64,000 bases of DNA from Vibrio hannami (GTDB lineage: Bacteria > Pseudomonadota > Gammaproteobacteria > Enterobacterales > Vibrionaceae). The position numbers and the translations under genes are program-made. Positions 27,252 to 36,220 of the stretch are shown in pieces. Each line of letters starts with the position of its first letter. The stretch's first letter is position 1. The stretch lies in assembly GCF_029589055.1 (NCBI RefSeq), contig NZ_JARQZP010000007.1, positions 930,001-994,000 on the forward strand, read 5' to 3'. The notes beneath the pieces were generated by a model. That model was not told the DNA's origin. It saw nothing but the letters and a program-made list of their open reading frames with translations, and searched no databases.

Positions 27252-28328
27252 CTAGCCTTCTAGCAAGCGATAAATATTTCCTCTGTCAGTACTAAAATAG
27301 ATATACCCATCAGGGCTTATCTCAACATCCCTGATTCTTTCTCCCAGCTCTTCTGCGATTCTCTGCTCATCAACAATATTATTCCCTTCATCCAGAGTGA
27401 GAGCGTTCAAGTGAGCGAGTTTAAGTGCTCCTGCAACAAGTTTTCCTTTAAGTGATGGATAACGTTCTCCCCGATACAACAAAATATTGCTTGGTGCGAT
27501 AGACGGGATATAGACTTTTTTTGGGGATTCTATCCCATCTTTTTCCTGATAGTCAGCTACATCAATTGGTCCCCAGTACTCTTTTCCATGTGAAGTTAAA
27601 GGCCAGCCGTAATTTGCTCCCTCAAGAATTAGGTTTACTTCATCCCCACCGCGAGGGCCGTGTTCGATAGACCACAAGTTGCCAGATTCCGCATCATAGA
27701 AAAGTCCTTGTGGGTTTCTATGCCCAAAGCTCCATATTTCATCTCTTACTGTTGGCTTGTCTGTAAAAGGGTTGTCGTCAGGGACTGAGCCATCAAGATT
27801 TAACCGAAGTATTGACCCTGCATGGTTGGAAGTGTTTTGGCCGTTAGAACGTTCGCCTCGATCTCCAATAGACAGAAATAGGTGGTCTTTTCCATCAAAT
27901 GCTACACGGCTACCAAAATGTCTCGTAGTATCGCTTGCAGAGTCAGAAATGAAGATGTCTTCCCATTTGGATAGTGATCCTTGAAGAATTTTGGAGCGGG
28001 CGAGGGCAGTGACTGACCCCTGAGGTGTTGATTTGCTGTATGTGAGATAAACATGATCTCCGTGGACGGCTACATCCATCAATCCACCCTGGCCACGGGC
28101 ATAAATGTCCTTGACGACTGGTTGAGGGGAAATGTTTCCAGTTTCAAGATTTAGCTTTTGAATCCCTCCGTTTCTTTCACTAACGATAAGGGTACTTTTA
28201 TCAAGAAAAGCCAGTCCCCAGGGAACGTTAAATCCTTTGCCGACAAGTTGATAATTGAATGATGCAGCCGCAACCACACCTGGCAACAAGAGCGCGGCAT
28301 AACTAAATAGTTTGAGAGTAGATTTCAT
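27252..28328 (-). CDS. PQQ-dependent soluble aldose sugar dehydrogenase (YliI-like)
   Basis: 358 residues with a Sec signal peptide (ending VVAAA-SF) and a six-bladed beta-propeller of the glucose/sorbosone dehydrogenase family. Family signatures include VPWGLAF near the mature N terminus, HFGSRVAFD, GHRNPQGL, EHGPRGGDEVN and GANYGWP. These periplasmic enzymes oxidise aldose sugars with PQQ. I see no pqq synthesis genes here, so cofactor may be made elsewhere or imported. It separates rplT from pheS, which often lie closer together, and is transcribed against them. Confidence 0.88.
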   Translation of the reverse strand: MKSTLKLFSYAALLLPGVVAAASFNYQLVGKGFNVPWGLAFLDKSTLIVSERNGGIQKLNLETGNISPQPVVKDIYARGQGGLMDVAVHGDHVYLTYSKSTPQGSVTALARSKILQGSLSKWEDIFISDSASDTTRHFGSRVAFDGKDHLFLSIGDRGERSNGQNTSNHAGSILRLNLDGSVPDDNPFTDKPTVRDEIWSFGHRNPQGLFYDAESGNLWSIEHGPRGGDEVNLILEGANYGWPLTSHGKEYWGPIDVADYQEKDGIESPKKVYIPSIAPSNILLYRGERYPSLKGKLVAGALKLAHLNALTLDEGNNIVDEQRIAEELGERIRDVEISPDGYIYFSTDRGNIYRLLEG

Positions 28329-28440
28329 AAATTTGGAGTGTGATTATTGATTAATAACATACAGATTAGCTCAGGTGTGGTGCTTGTCCATTTAACCGAA
28401 AAGGAAAGAGGGCATAAGTGCGTAGCAAATTGTTGAATAA

Positions 28441-28563
28441 ATGAGCATTGGTATTGATTTAAGGCAGATTCAATTTGGCTTTAACGCTTGGTTTTATTAC
28501 TATGTACAGCTATTCGTAAAGATTAAGTTGGGCGTGTTGATCTTTCCAAATTGCTGGCGATAA
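28441..28563 (+). other. Candidate Phe-containing leader ORF upstream of pheS
   Basis: A 40-codon ORF (MSIGIDLRQIQFGFNAWFYY...) with five Phe codons and a Tyr cluster. Its stop lies in the loop of the large hairpin at 28530-28593, so translation would unfold the hairpin's 5' arm. No good RBS is visible, so the call is tentative. Confidence 0.3.
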
Positions 28564-28593
28564 GTTTTGCAATTTGGAAAGACCAAAACGCCC
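28530..28593 (+). promoter_or_regulatory. Long hairpin in the pheS leader
   Basis: Arms 28530-28554 and 28569-28593 pair over 25 positions with three mismatches (core TCTTTCCAAATTGC with GCAATTTGGAAAGA, outer GGGCGT with ACGCCC). A small hairpin CTACC-GAAA-GGTAG (28607-28620) follows just before the pheS RBS. No U-run follows, so it is not a plain terminator. Confidence 0.6.
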
Positions 28594-28631
28594 TAAATTA
28601 TGGACGCTACCGAAAGGTAGATGAGGAAAAG

Positions 28632-29615
28632 ATGCAACATCTACAAGAGATCATTGCTAACGCAACAGCCGCGATTGAAAGCGCTGATTCGTTAGTTGCA
28701 CTTGATGAAGTGCGTGTTCAGTTTCTAGGTAAAAAAGGTGAGCTTACCGCTCAGCTTCAAAGCCTGGGTAAACTACCACCAGAAGAGCGCCGCAGTGCTG
28801 GTCAAGAGATCAACAAAGCTAAAGGTGCAGTTCAGCAGGCTATCGCGGCTCGTAAAGATGCGCTACAGCGTGAAGAGCTAGAGAAAAAACTAGCTGCAGA
28901 AACTATCGATGTAACACTACCGGGTCGTCGTATTGAAAACGGTGGCCTGCACCCTGTTACTCGCACTATCGAGCGTATCGAAAGCTTCTTTGGTGAGCTA
29001 GGCTTTACCGTTGAGTCTGGTCCAGAAATTGAAGATGATTTCCACAACTTTGATGCGCTAAATATTGCAGAAGATCATCCGGCTCGTACCGACCACGATA
29101 CCTTCTTCTTCAATCCAAAGCTGATGCTTCGTACGCACACTTCTGGTGTACAGATTCGTACTATGGAAGAGCGTCAGCCTCCACTGCGCTTTATTGCTCC
29201 TGGTCGTGTTTACCGTAACGACTACGATCAGACTCATACCCCAATGTTCCATCAGGTAGAAGGTATGCTGGTTGACGAAAACGTAAACTTCGCTCAGCTG
29301 AAAGGCATTCTTAATGACTTCCTATGCAACTTCTTTGAAGAAGATCTGGAAGTACGTTTCCGTCCATCTTACTTCCCATTCACTGAGCCTTCAGCGGAAG
29401 TAGATGTGAAAGGTAAGAATGGCAAATGGCTTGAAGTTCTTGGCTGTGGCATGGTTCACCCTAACGTACTTCGCAGCGTAGGCATCGACCCTGAGAAATA
29501 CTCTGGCTTTGCTTTCGGTATGGGTGTTGAGCGTCTGACAATGCTTCGTTACGGCGTAAATGACCTTCGTGCGTTCTTCGAGAACGACCTTCGTTTCCTA
29601 AAACAGTTCAAGTAA
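28632..29615 (+). CDS. pheS: Phenylalanyl-tRNA synthetase alpha subunit
   Basis: 327 residues, equal to E. coli PheS. N-terminal coiled coil (MQHLQEIIANATAAIESA), then the class II core with RTHTSGVQIRTME, FIAPGRVYRNDYDQTHTPMFHQVEG and GFAFGMGVERLTMLRYG. I chose the ATG at 28632 because GAGGAAAAG precedes it; the frame is open upstream to 28551 only through the leader hairpin. pheT starts 18 nt after its stop. The alpha2-beta2 enzyme charges tRNA-Phe. Confidence 0.96.
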   Translation: MQHLQEIIANATAAIESADSLVALDEVRVQFLGKKGELTAQLQSLGKLPPEERRSAGQEINKAKGAVQQAIAARKDALQREELEKKLAAETIDVTLPGRRIENGGLHPVTRTIERIESFFGELGFTVESGPEIEDDFHNFDALNIAEDHPARTDHDTFFFNPKLMLRTHTSGVQIRTMEERQPPLRFIAPGRVYRNDYDQTHTPMFHQVEGMLVDENVNFAQLKGILNDFLCNFFEEDLEVRFRPSYFPFTEPSAEVDVKGKNGKWLEVLGCGMVHPNVLRSVGIDPEKYSGFAFGMGVERLTMLRYGVNDLRAFFENDLRFLKQFK

Positions 29616-29633
29616 TTCAGGGGCAGTCGAACT

Positions 29634-32022
29634 ATGAAATTCAGTGAATCCTGGCTACGTGAGTGGGTTAACCCATCGGTAACTACTGACGAGCTTACAC
29701 ATCAAATCACTATGGCTGGCCTTGAGGTTGATGACGTACTACCTGTTGCTGGTGAGTTCACCGGCGTTAAAGTAGGTAAAGTTGTTGAGTGTGGTCAGCA
29801 CCCGGATGCAGACAAACTTCGCGTAACTAAAGTAGACGTTGGTGCAGAAGAACTTCTTGATATCGTTTGTGGTGCGCCAAACTGCCGTGAAGGCCTTAAA
29901 GTTGCTGTTGCAACTGTTGGTGCTGTTCTTCCTGGCGATTTCAAAATCAAAAAAGCAAAACTACGCGGTCAGCCTTCACACGGCATGCTTTGTTCTTTTA
30001 CAGAGCTAGGTATCGATGTTGAATCTGATGGCATCATGGAGTTACCAGAAGCCGCTGAAATCGGTATGGATTTCCGTGCATTCCTTGATCTTGAAGACGT
30101 AACGGTAGACGTTGACCTGACTTCTAACCGAGCTGACTGCTTTAGCATTCGTGGTCTTGCTCGTGAAGTAGGCGTACTTAACCGTGCTGACGTAACTGAG
30201 CCAACGTTTGAAGCTGTTGCACCATCAATCGATGACACTATCTCTATTGATGTTAAATCATTCGACGCATGTCCTCGTTACCTTGGCCGTGTAGTTAAGA
30301 ATGTAAACGTAAAAGCAGCAACACCAATCTGGATGCAGGAAAAACTGCGCCGTTGCGGTATTCGCTCAATCGACCCTGTTGTTGATATTACTAACTACGT
30401 TCTGCTTGAGCAGGGACAGCCAATGCACGCATTTGATCTGGACAAGATCGAAGGTGGCATTGTTGTTCGTCTGGCTGAGCAGGGTGAAAAACTGACCCTT
30501 CTTGATGGTAACGAAGCAGAGCTTAACAGTGATACGCTAATCATCTGTGACCACAACAAACCACTGGCTATCGGTGGCGTATTTGGTGGTGAAGGTTCTG
30601 GCGTAACAACAGAAACTAAAGATGTACTGCTTGAGTGTGCATTCTTTGCACCAGATGCAATCAAAGGCCGCGCGCGTGCTTATGGTTTGCATACCGATGC
30701 TTCAATGCGTTACGAACGTGGTGTTGACTATGCGCTTCAGCCAAGCGCAATGGAACGTGCTACTCAGCTGCTAATTGAAATCTGTGGCGGTGAAGCGGGT
30801 CCTGTAATTACTGCTGAATCTGAAGCAGAACTTCCTAAGCCAAACCACTGTGTCTCTTCGCCGTACAAAGCTGGATAACCTGCTTGGTCACCACATCCCA
30901 TCTGAAGATGTAGCGGAGATCCTTGAGCGTCTTGGTATGTCTGTTGAGACAACAGAAGAGGGCTGGACAGCACAGGCTCCAACATGGCGCTTTGATATTG
31001 CTATCGAGCAGGATCTGGTTGAAGAAGTTGGCCGTATCTACGGTTACGACAATATCCCTAACCAGGCTCCGGTTGCAGCACTGTCTATGAACCTGCACAA
31101 AGAAGCGGATCAGCCTCTTAAGCGTGTTCGTGACCTGCTTGTTGACCGTGGTTACCACGAAGCAATCACTTACAGCTTTGTAGAGCCAGAGCAGCAGAAG
31201 CTGATTGTGCCTGAGATTGAACCTCTGATTTTGCCATTCCCGATCTCTGCAGATATGTCTGCAATGCGTCTTGGTCTGATTCAGGGTCTTCTTAACACTG
31301 TTGTTCACAACCAGAAACGACAGCAGCCACGCGTTCGTCTATTCGAACAAGGTCTGCGTTTTATCCCGGATGAAGCGGCAGAAAATGGTATGCGTCAGGA
31401 AACCATGCTTGCTGGTGTTATTGCGGGTACTCGCAGTGAAGAACACTGGGACATTGAAACTAACACTGTTGATTTCTTTGACTTGAAAGGCGACCTGGAA
31501 GCGATTCTAGAGCTGACTTGCAATGAAAAAGCATACAGCTTCAAAGCAGCGAAGCACCCTGCGCTTCACCCAGGCCAGTCTGCGGCGATCGTTGTAGATG
31601 GTAAAGAAGTAGGCGTTATTGGTACTGTACACCCAGAGCTAGAGCGTAAGTTTGGTCTGAATGGTCGTACTATCGTATTCGAAATCGAATGGGCTGCAAT
31701 TAACGAACGTGTAATTCCTGAAGCCGTCGCTCTGTCTAAGTTCCCATCAAACCGTCGTGATATTGCGTTGGTTGTAGACGAGTCTGTAGCTTCTGGCGAC
31801 GTTGTTGAAGCGTGTCTGAAGTCTGGCGGTGAGTTCCTGACAGATGCGAAGCTGTTCGACGTTTACGTAGGTAAGGGTGTAGAAGAAGGCAAGAAGAGCC
31901 TTGCTATTGCACTAAGCCTTCAATCTGTTGAGCGTACGCTTGAAGACGCGGATATCGCTGGCTCTGTAGATGCTATCGTTGCTGCGGTTTCAGAGCAGTT
32001 CGGTGCAACACTACGTGACTAA
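29634..32022 (+). CDS. pheT: Phenylalanyl-tRNA synthetase beta subunit, one-base frameshift
   Basis: The first frame (29634 to about 30845) gives the N-terminal half with the tRNA-binding EMAP-like domain (VGKVVECGQHPDADKLRV) and B3/B4 core (LTSNRADCFSIRGLAREV). The second (from about 30850 to 32022) gives LRRTKLDNLLGHHI, DIAIEQDLVEEVGRIYGYDNIP and the C-terminal ferredoxin-fold domain (LSKFPSNRRDIALVVDE). Removing one base near 30845-30849 restores a PheT of about 795 residues with PNTVSLRR at the join. PheT is essential, so a sequencing error is the likeliest cause. Confidence 0.9.
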
Positions 32023-32044
32023 TTGAGCTTAATAAGTTCAATAA

Positions 32045-32067
32045 AACGGACGTTTTTTGCGTCCGTT
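32045..32067 (+). terminator. pheT terminator hairpin
   Basis: AACGGACG pairs with CGTCCGTT around a T-rich loop, about 25 nt after the pheT stop. The same core occurs again at 32179. Confidence 0.6.
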
Positions 32068-32086
32068 GAGTTTGTTGACAAAGTCC

Positions 32087-32153
32087 GTCATCCCTGTGTA
32101 GGCAGGGATATAAGGTTTTGATTTGTTTAGATTCCCGCCTTCGCGGGAATGAC
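32087..32153. repeat. Pair of REP-like palindromes in opposite orientation
   Basis: GTCATCCCTG-tgtag-GCAGGGATA (32087-32110) and ATTCCCGC-cttc-GCGGGAATGAC (32131-32153) are two related palindromes. Both carry GTCAT-CCC at opposite ends, forming a BIME-like unit. The CCCGC-CTTC-GCGGG form is typical of dispersed REP elements. Confidence 0.75.
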
Positions 32154-32178
32154 GATCTCAAGGTTTGTCATCAGTCTG

Positions 32179-32201
32179 AACGGACGCTTTTAGCGTCCGT
32201 T
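32179..32201 (+). terminator. Second hairpin sharing the pheT terminator core
   Basis: AACGGACGCT and AGCGTCCGTT form a perfect 10-bp stem with a 3-nt loop, followed by ATTGTTTT. It repeats the core of the hairpin at 32045, on the other side of the REP pair. Confidence 0.7.
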
Positions 32202-32234
32202 ATTGTTTTATCTGCTTTAATCATATAAAAGCAA

Positions 32235-32258
32235 AAGGGCGCACATATGTGCGCCCTT
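32235..32258 (-). terminator. glgC terminator
   Basis: AAGGGCGCAC and GTGCGCCCTT form a perfect 10-bp stem. On the minus strand it is followed by TTGCTTTTA, 24 nt beyond the glgC stop. Confidence 0.8.
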
Positions 32259-32281
32259 GTCTTACAAGTTGAGTTGTTTAA

Positions 32282-33541
32282 TTATTTAAACATATCTGAA
32301 GTAACAAGTACCACACCATTTGGTGATACTGTGTACTTCTCTGCGTCAGCTACCGGATCTTCACCAATTACAGTGCCGTCAGGGATGCGACAGCCTTCAC
32401 CTACGATAACCTTAGTCAGTCGACAGTGACGACCTACATCTGCGTTAGGCAGAATGATAGAGTCTTTGATGGTAGAGTAACTGTGCAGTCGAACATCGGA
32501 AGAGATGAGTGAGTGCTCTACAGCCGCGCCTGAGACGATTACACCAGCCGTTAATACAGAATCAACCGCGTAGCCACGACGTCCTTCATCGTTAAACACG
32601 AACTTAACGCCAGGGCGTTGGTTTTGGTTTGTGATGATAGGCCAGTCAGGAGAATACATGTCTAACTCTGGATCTGGAGAAAGAAGATCCATTGTCGCTA
32701 CATAGTATTCATCAAGGTTACCAACATCACGCCAGTAAGCTGTTTTACCTGGGTGTCCACCGTTATCAGCGAATACATAGCCACTTACTTTATGACGGCC
32801 AAGAAGACCAGGAATGATGTTGTGACCGAAGTCGTGGTTATAATCAGGATCTTCTAGTGCTTTTACAAGCTCTTCTTCAAGAAGCTCAGCATTAAAGATA
32901 TAGATACCCATAGATACTAGTGCTTTAGTTGGGTCATTTGGATCAGCTGGTGGGTTAGCAGGTTTCTCTACGAAAGTCTTCACTTCACCATCTGCATCGA
33001 TACCCATAACACCAAATGCTGACGCTTCTTCAATTGGTTTAGTGATACAAGCAACGGTTACCGCAGCATTTGTTTCCACATGGAAATTAAGCATACGGGA
33101 ATAATCCATCTTGTAGATGTGGTCACCACCAAGGATTAGAACGTTTTTTGCACCTTGTTTTTTGATTAGGTCAAGGTTCTGGTATACAGCATCCGCTGTA
33201 CCACGATACCAGTCTTCACCGGTTCTTTGCTGTGCCGGAACGATACGTACACCTTCGCCCATTGCTGGAGAGCAGACTTCTTGCCATCCATCCTGAAGGT
33301 GATCGATCAGATCCTGAGCCATATACTGAGTTAAGACACCTACCTTACGAATACCTGAGTTAATACAGTTAGAAAGAGTAAAATCAATAATTCGAAACTT
33401 ACCGCCAAATGAAACAGCTGGCTTCGCGTTGTTACTTGTCAATTGTTTTAATCGTGTTCCTTTGCCTCCTGCCAAAATTAAAGCACTTGTTTCACGAACA
33501 AGTCTGTTGGTATCAGCATGCGAATAATTGTTATTTGACAT
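32282..33541 (-). CDS. glgC: Glucose-1-phosphate adenylyltransferase
   Basis: ADP-glucose pyrophosphorylase makes ADP-glucose for glycogen. 419 residues, similar to E. coli GlgC (431). The nucleotidyltransferase motif is ALILAGGKGTRLKQLT; the substrate region has LILGGDHIYKMDYSRML and FVEKP; the C-terminal left-handed beta-helix has VDSVLTAGVIVSGA. No other glycogen genes are adjacent. It lies between pheT and ihfA on the opposite strand, splitting a block that is contiguous in many gammaproteobacteria. A 5' hairpin (GTCAGT at 33578 with ACTGAC at 33611) is in its leader. Confidence 0.95.
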   Translation of the reverse strand: MSNNNYSHADTNRLVRETSALILAGGKGTRLKQLTSNNAKPAVSFGGKFRIIDFTLSNCINSGIRKVGVLTQYMAQDLIDHLQDGWQEVCSPAMGEGVRIVPAQQRTGEDWYRGTADAVYQNLDLIKKQGAKNVLILGGDHIYKMDYSRMLNFHVETNAAVTVACITKPIEEASAFGVMGIDADGEVKTFVEKPANPPADPNDPTKALVSMGIYIFNAELLEEELVKALEDPDYNHDFGHNIIPGLLGRHKVSGYVFADNGGHPGKTAYWRDVGNLDEYYVATMDLLSPDPELDMYSPDWPIITNQNQRPGVKFVFNDEGRRGYAVDSVLTAGVIVSGAAVEHSLISSDVRLHSYSTIKDSIILPNADVGRHCRLTKVIVGEGCRIPDGTVIGEDPVADAEKYTVSPNGVVLVTSDMFK

Positions 33542-34141
33542 AAATCTAAAGCCTTTTAAATATAAAAAAATAAAACTGTCAGTAAGCTAGTAGTTAATGG
33601 GGGCCATAGCACTGACCTACTTACAGTACTATGTTTTTTATTCAGACTTTGTTGCGCACGTCACTCTTCGGGAGAAAGACTTATTAAATTCACGTTATAT
33701 TTGCTATATGACATGTACTGCGTAAACTGAGATTGAGAATGTGTAGCAAATATGTTTCAATCTATAACGTTTATGTTTATAACATTCTAAAACTTAAAGA
33801 AATATTTCCCTCCAAGTCATAAAAATTGTAAATAAATCATATCTCTCACAATTTTGGATAATTTAGTGAATTGTTCTTCTAAGTGGAAAAAATTAGTTAG
33901 ATATCATACGTATAATGATATAATTGTAATTATATCGGGATACATCTCTGGTTAACTAGAGTATGAAATCGATTACTGCTAACCAAATAGTCTAATATGC
34001 TAAGAAAAAAATTGGCGAAAATCATAAGGTTGGCATAAACTTCAGTTGACTGTGCTAATACACTTGTTATTGGCAAGGTAACTAAATACTGGTGTTGCTT
34101 TTATAGCAGCAATGTTTAACAAAGCTTTGAGGGAAGTTTTT
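33542..34141. other. 600-bp AT-rich intergenic region between glgC and ihfA
   Basis: No ORF of note. It must hold the divergent promoters of glgC and ihfA. The clearest structure is GATATAATT-GT-AATTATATC (33917-33936), a 9-bp perfect inverted repeat that may bind a regulator. Much of 33780-33930 is low-complexity AT-rich. Confidence 0.5.
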
Positions 34142-34435
34142 ATGGCGCTCACAAAGGCCGATCTGGCTGAGAACCTGTTTGAAAAACTAGGATACAGTAA
34201 ACGGGATGCCAAGGAGACGGTTGAAGTGTTCTTCGAAGAGATTCGTAAGGCATTAGAAAGTGGCGAGCAGGTAAAACTGTCAGGGTTTGGTAATTTCGAT
34301 CTTAGAGACAAAAGTGAACGACCAGGTCGAAACCCTAAAACTGGTGAAGACATTCCAATTACTGCACGACGCGTTGTAACATTCCGTCCCGGGCAAAAAT
34401 TAAAAGCTCGTGTAGAGAATATCAAACTTGATTAG
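34142..34435 (+). CDS. ihfA: Integration host factor subunit alpha
   Basis: 97 residues from the ATG at 34142 (MALTKADLAENLFEKLG), matching E. coli IhfA (99). It has the DNABII signature GFGNFDLRDKSERPGRNPKTG and the PI..RRVVTFRPGQKLK region that bends DNA. GAGGGAAG lies upstream of the ATG; a further in-frame ATG at 34112 adds ten non-family residues. It is apart from pheT here, so it needs its own promoter in the preceding gap. Confidence 0.96.
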   Translation: MALTKADLAENLFEKLGYSKRDAKETVEVFFEEIRKALESGEQVKLSGFGNFDLRDKSERPGRNPKTGEDIPITARRVVTFRPGQKLKARVENIKLD

Positions 34436-34441
34436 TGACAA

Positions 34442-34480
34442 ATAAGACCACCTATTATAGTGGTCTTATCGTCATTTTTT
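34442..34480 (+). terminator. ihfA terminator
   Basis: ATAAGACCAC and GTGGTCTTAT form a perfect 10-bp stem with an 8-nt loop, followed by CGTCATTTTTT. Confidence 0.85.
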
Positions 34481-34498
34481 GCTTGCTGTCTATTGACG

Positions 34499-35275
34499 CT
34501 ATGCAGCCCTTATCTCAGTTGTGATATAGGGTTGCCATGCGTTTTGGTACAGTTCTAGAGATTGGCGGCGAAGAGATGCAATCCTATGGGATTCATACTC
34601 AGTCAACAACCTGTTGGTCTTAGCCGCGTCTCTTTCAATTCCTTGTATCACTTCGTAAAGGTCATGCTCTGGGCCGTTTTTTACTTCAGCGATAGATTTA
34701 AGATGAAGCTGAACTTCTGCAATAAGCTTACTTTCTGGTAGTTCGATTAATACATTGAGATCGCGGTAGCCTGAAGGCGCTGGATTTTTGAATCGGTTTT
34801 TAACTTTGACTATTTTGGTTTCACGCGCTAATGATTCGTAAGCGGTAACCAAGCCATCGATATCGTCTGCTATCAGTGTTGCTCGGGCTAAATCGGTAAT
34901 CCGGTTGGCTTCACCATTTAACTCTGTGGTAACTTTTACCTGCGCTCGACTTTTTGATTTAACCCCCGCGAATTCTGTATTGGTATTAGACAGTAAGGCG
35001 GTTGTCTTGCAGATGTTTTCTAGCTCTTGTTGTGCTGATTCTGCTTTTGAATACAAAGCATCAAAATCTTTGATTGGTTGGATTGGCTTATATGAAATGT
35101 TTTCGATTCCATATAAGCCACTTAAGCTATGTTTAAACAGCTTTGGGTTGATTTGGTTGGCGTTCTCTTTAGGTTCTTCGGTTTTTTTGCTGACTTCTTG
35201 CGAAATAGCTGCGTACGCAGGCGCTTTACTCAAAATGAGTAGCGATAAGGTAAGTGTACGTAGAAATAGGCTCAT
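34499..35275 (-). CDS. Exported protein with RelA/SpoT-type nucleotidyltransferase fold
   Basis: 258 residues. AGGAG lies 5 nt before the ATG at 35275. The N terminus is a Sec signal peptide (LFLRTLTLSLLILSKAPAYA-AIS). Residues of about 105-215 resemble the RelA/SpoT synthetase fold: RITDLARATLIADD, KNRFKNPAPSGYRDLNV and LIAEVQLHLKSI, matching the GYR(D/x) and VE(I/V)Q(L/I) motifs. The rest is helical. A periplasmic location is unusual for this fold, because (p)ppGpp enzymes are cytoplasmic. Activity is unknown; it could bind or transfer a nucleotide outside the cytoplasm or be a degenerate fold member. Confidence 0.7.
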   Translation of the reverse strand: MSLFLRTLTLSLLILSKAPAYAAISQEVSKKTEEPKENANQINPKLFKHSLSGLYGIENISYKPIQPIKDFDALYSKAESAQQELENICKTTALLSNTNTEFAGVKSKSRAQVKVTTELNGEANRITDLARATLIADDIDGLVTAYESLARETKIVKVKNRFKNPAPSGYRDLNVLIELPESKLIAEVQLHLKSIAEVKNGPEHDLYEVIQGIERDAAKTNRLLTEYESHRIASLRRQSLELYQNAWQPYITTEIRAA

Positions 35276-35520
35276 CAACTCTCCTGACTATCTATGTCCC
35301 TGGTTAAACGGTGTTCTAAAAGATACCAGGCGTTTTAGATATGTATGTTGGAAAGATACGACCTTCTACAGGACTATATATTAGGGCATTTTTGCCATTC
35401 CCAATGAAACTTTGCATAAATTTACATTGAGTGAGAGGTTCGTCGCATAAAACGTGTATTGGTCAATTAACAAAAATGATACAAATTGGTTTAAGTTCTT
35501 CAAAACAATAATGAGATACG

Positions 35521-36171
35521 ATGCGAGATAGAGAGTTTTGGCATAACAAGTGGGCTTCTAACAAGATTGGTTTTCACTTAGAGGATGTAAATCCATTGCT
35601 CACGGAGTACTGGCCTATAGTAAATGCTGCACGAGAAGATAAGGTATTTGTTCCTTTATGTGGTAAGACGGAAGACCTGGTGTGGCTAGCCTGTTACCAC
35701 AATGATGTTCAGGGAGTCGAATTAAGTGATATCGCGGTGCGTTCTTTTTTCGCCGAACATTTTTATACGCCATTAGTAACTAAACTTGATGGTAGCCACG
35801 AGTTATATCAGTTTGACGAGTTGACAATCTTTGCTGGCGATTTTTTCACTGCACCATTGAAACCATGCAATGTGGTTTATGACCGAGCTGCACTTATCGC
35901 ATTGCCGGACGATATGCGTGAAGAGTATGTGGAAAGAATAAAACTGTTGCTTGAAGAGGGCGGAAAGATATTGCTGGTCACCCTCGACTACGTTCAAAGT
36001 GAGATGGCGGGGCCACCGTTTAGTGTGCCAGAGAGTGAAGTTCGCAGATTGTTCAGTGAATATCAGATTAAGCGTTTAACAAGAAACGATGCTAGTGAAG
36101 ACCACCCAAAAATCAGCCAGAAAGGTCTGAGCAGGTTTGCTGAAGAAGTGTGGTTAATTGAAGATTGTTAA
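35521..36171 (+). CDS. tpm: Thiopurine S-methyltransferase
   Basis: 216 residues, the normal length for bacterial TPMT, which methylates thiopurines and, in several bacteria, tellurite or selenium compounds. Family signatures are WHNKWASNKIGFHL at the N terminus, VFVPLCGKTEDLVWLA (SAM-binding) and VYDRAALIALP. It is convergent with purT and shares a terminator with it. GAGATACG precedes the ATG, a weak RBS. Confidence 0.93.
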   Translation: MRDREFWHNKWASNKIGFHLEDVNPLLTEYWPIVNAAREDKVFVPLCGKTEDLVWLACYHNDVQGVELSDIAVRSFFAEHFYTPLVTKLDGSHELYQFDELTIFAGDFFTAPLKPCNVVYDRAALIALPDDMREEYVERIKLLLEEGGKILLVTLDYVQSEMAGPPFSVPESEVRRLFSEYQIKRLTRNDASEDHPKISQKGLSRFAEEVWLIEDC

Positions 36172-36181
36172 AGGGAAATGA

Positions 36182-36206
36182 AAGGAGGCTGAACAACAGC
36201 CTCCTT
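36182..36206. terminator. Bidirectional terminator between tpm and purT
   Basis: AAGGAGGCTG and CAGCCTCCTT form a perfect 10-bp stem with a 5-nt loop between the two convergent stops. Confidence 0.8.
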
Positions 36207-36220
36207 CGTATTTATAGACC

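Noticed and set aside
28551..28631. N-terminal extension of PheS
   Set aside because: It is the leader hairpin region; the ATG at 28632 has an RBS and matches the family start.
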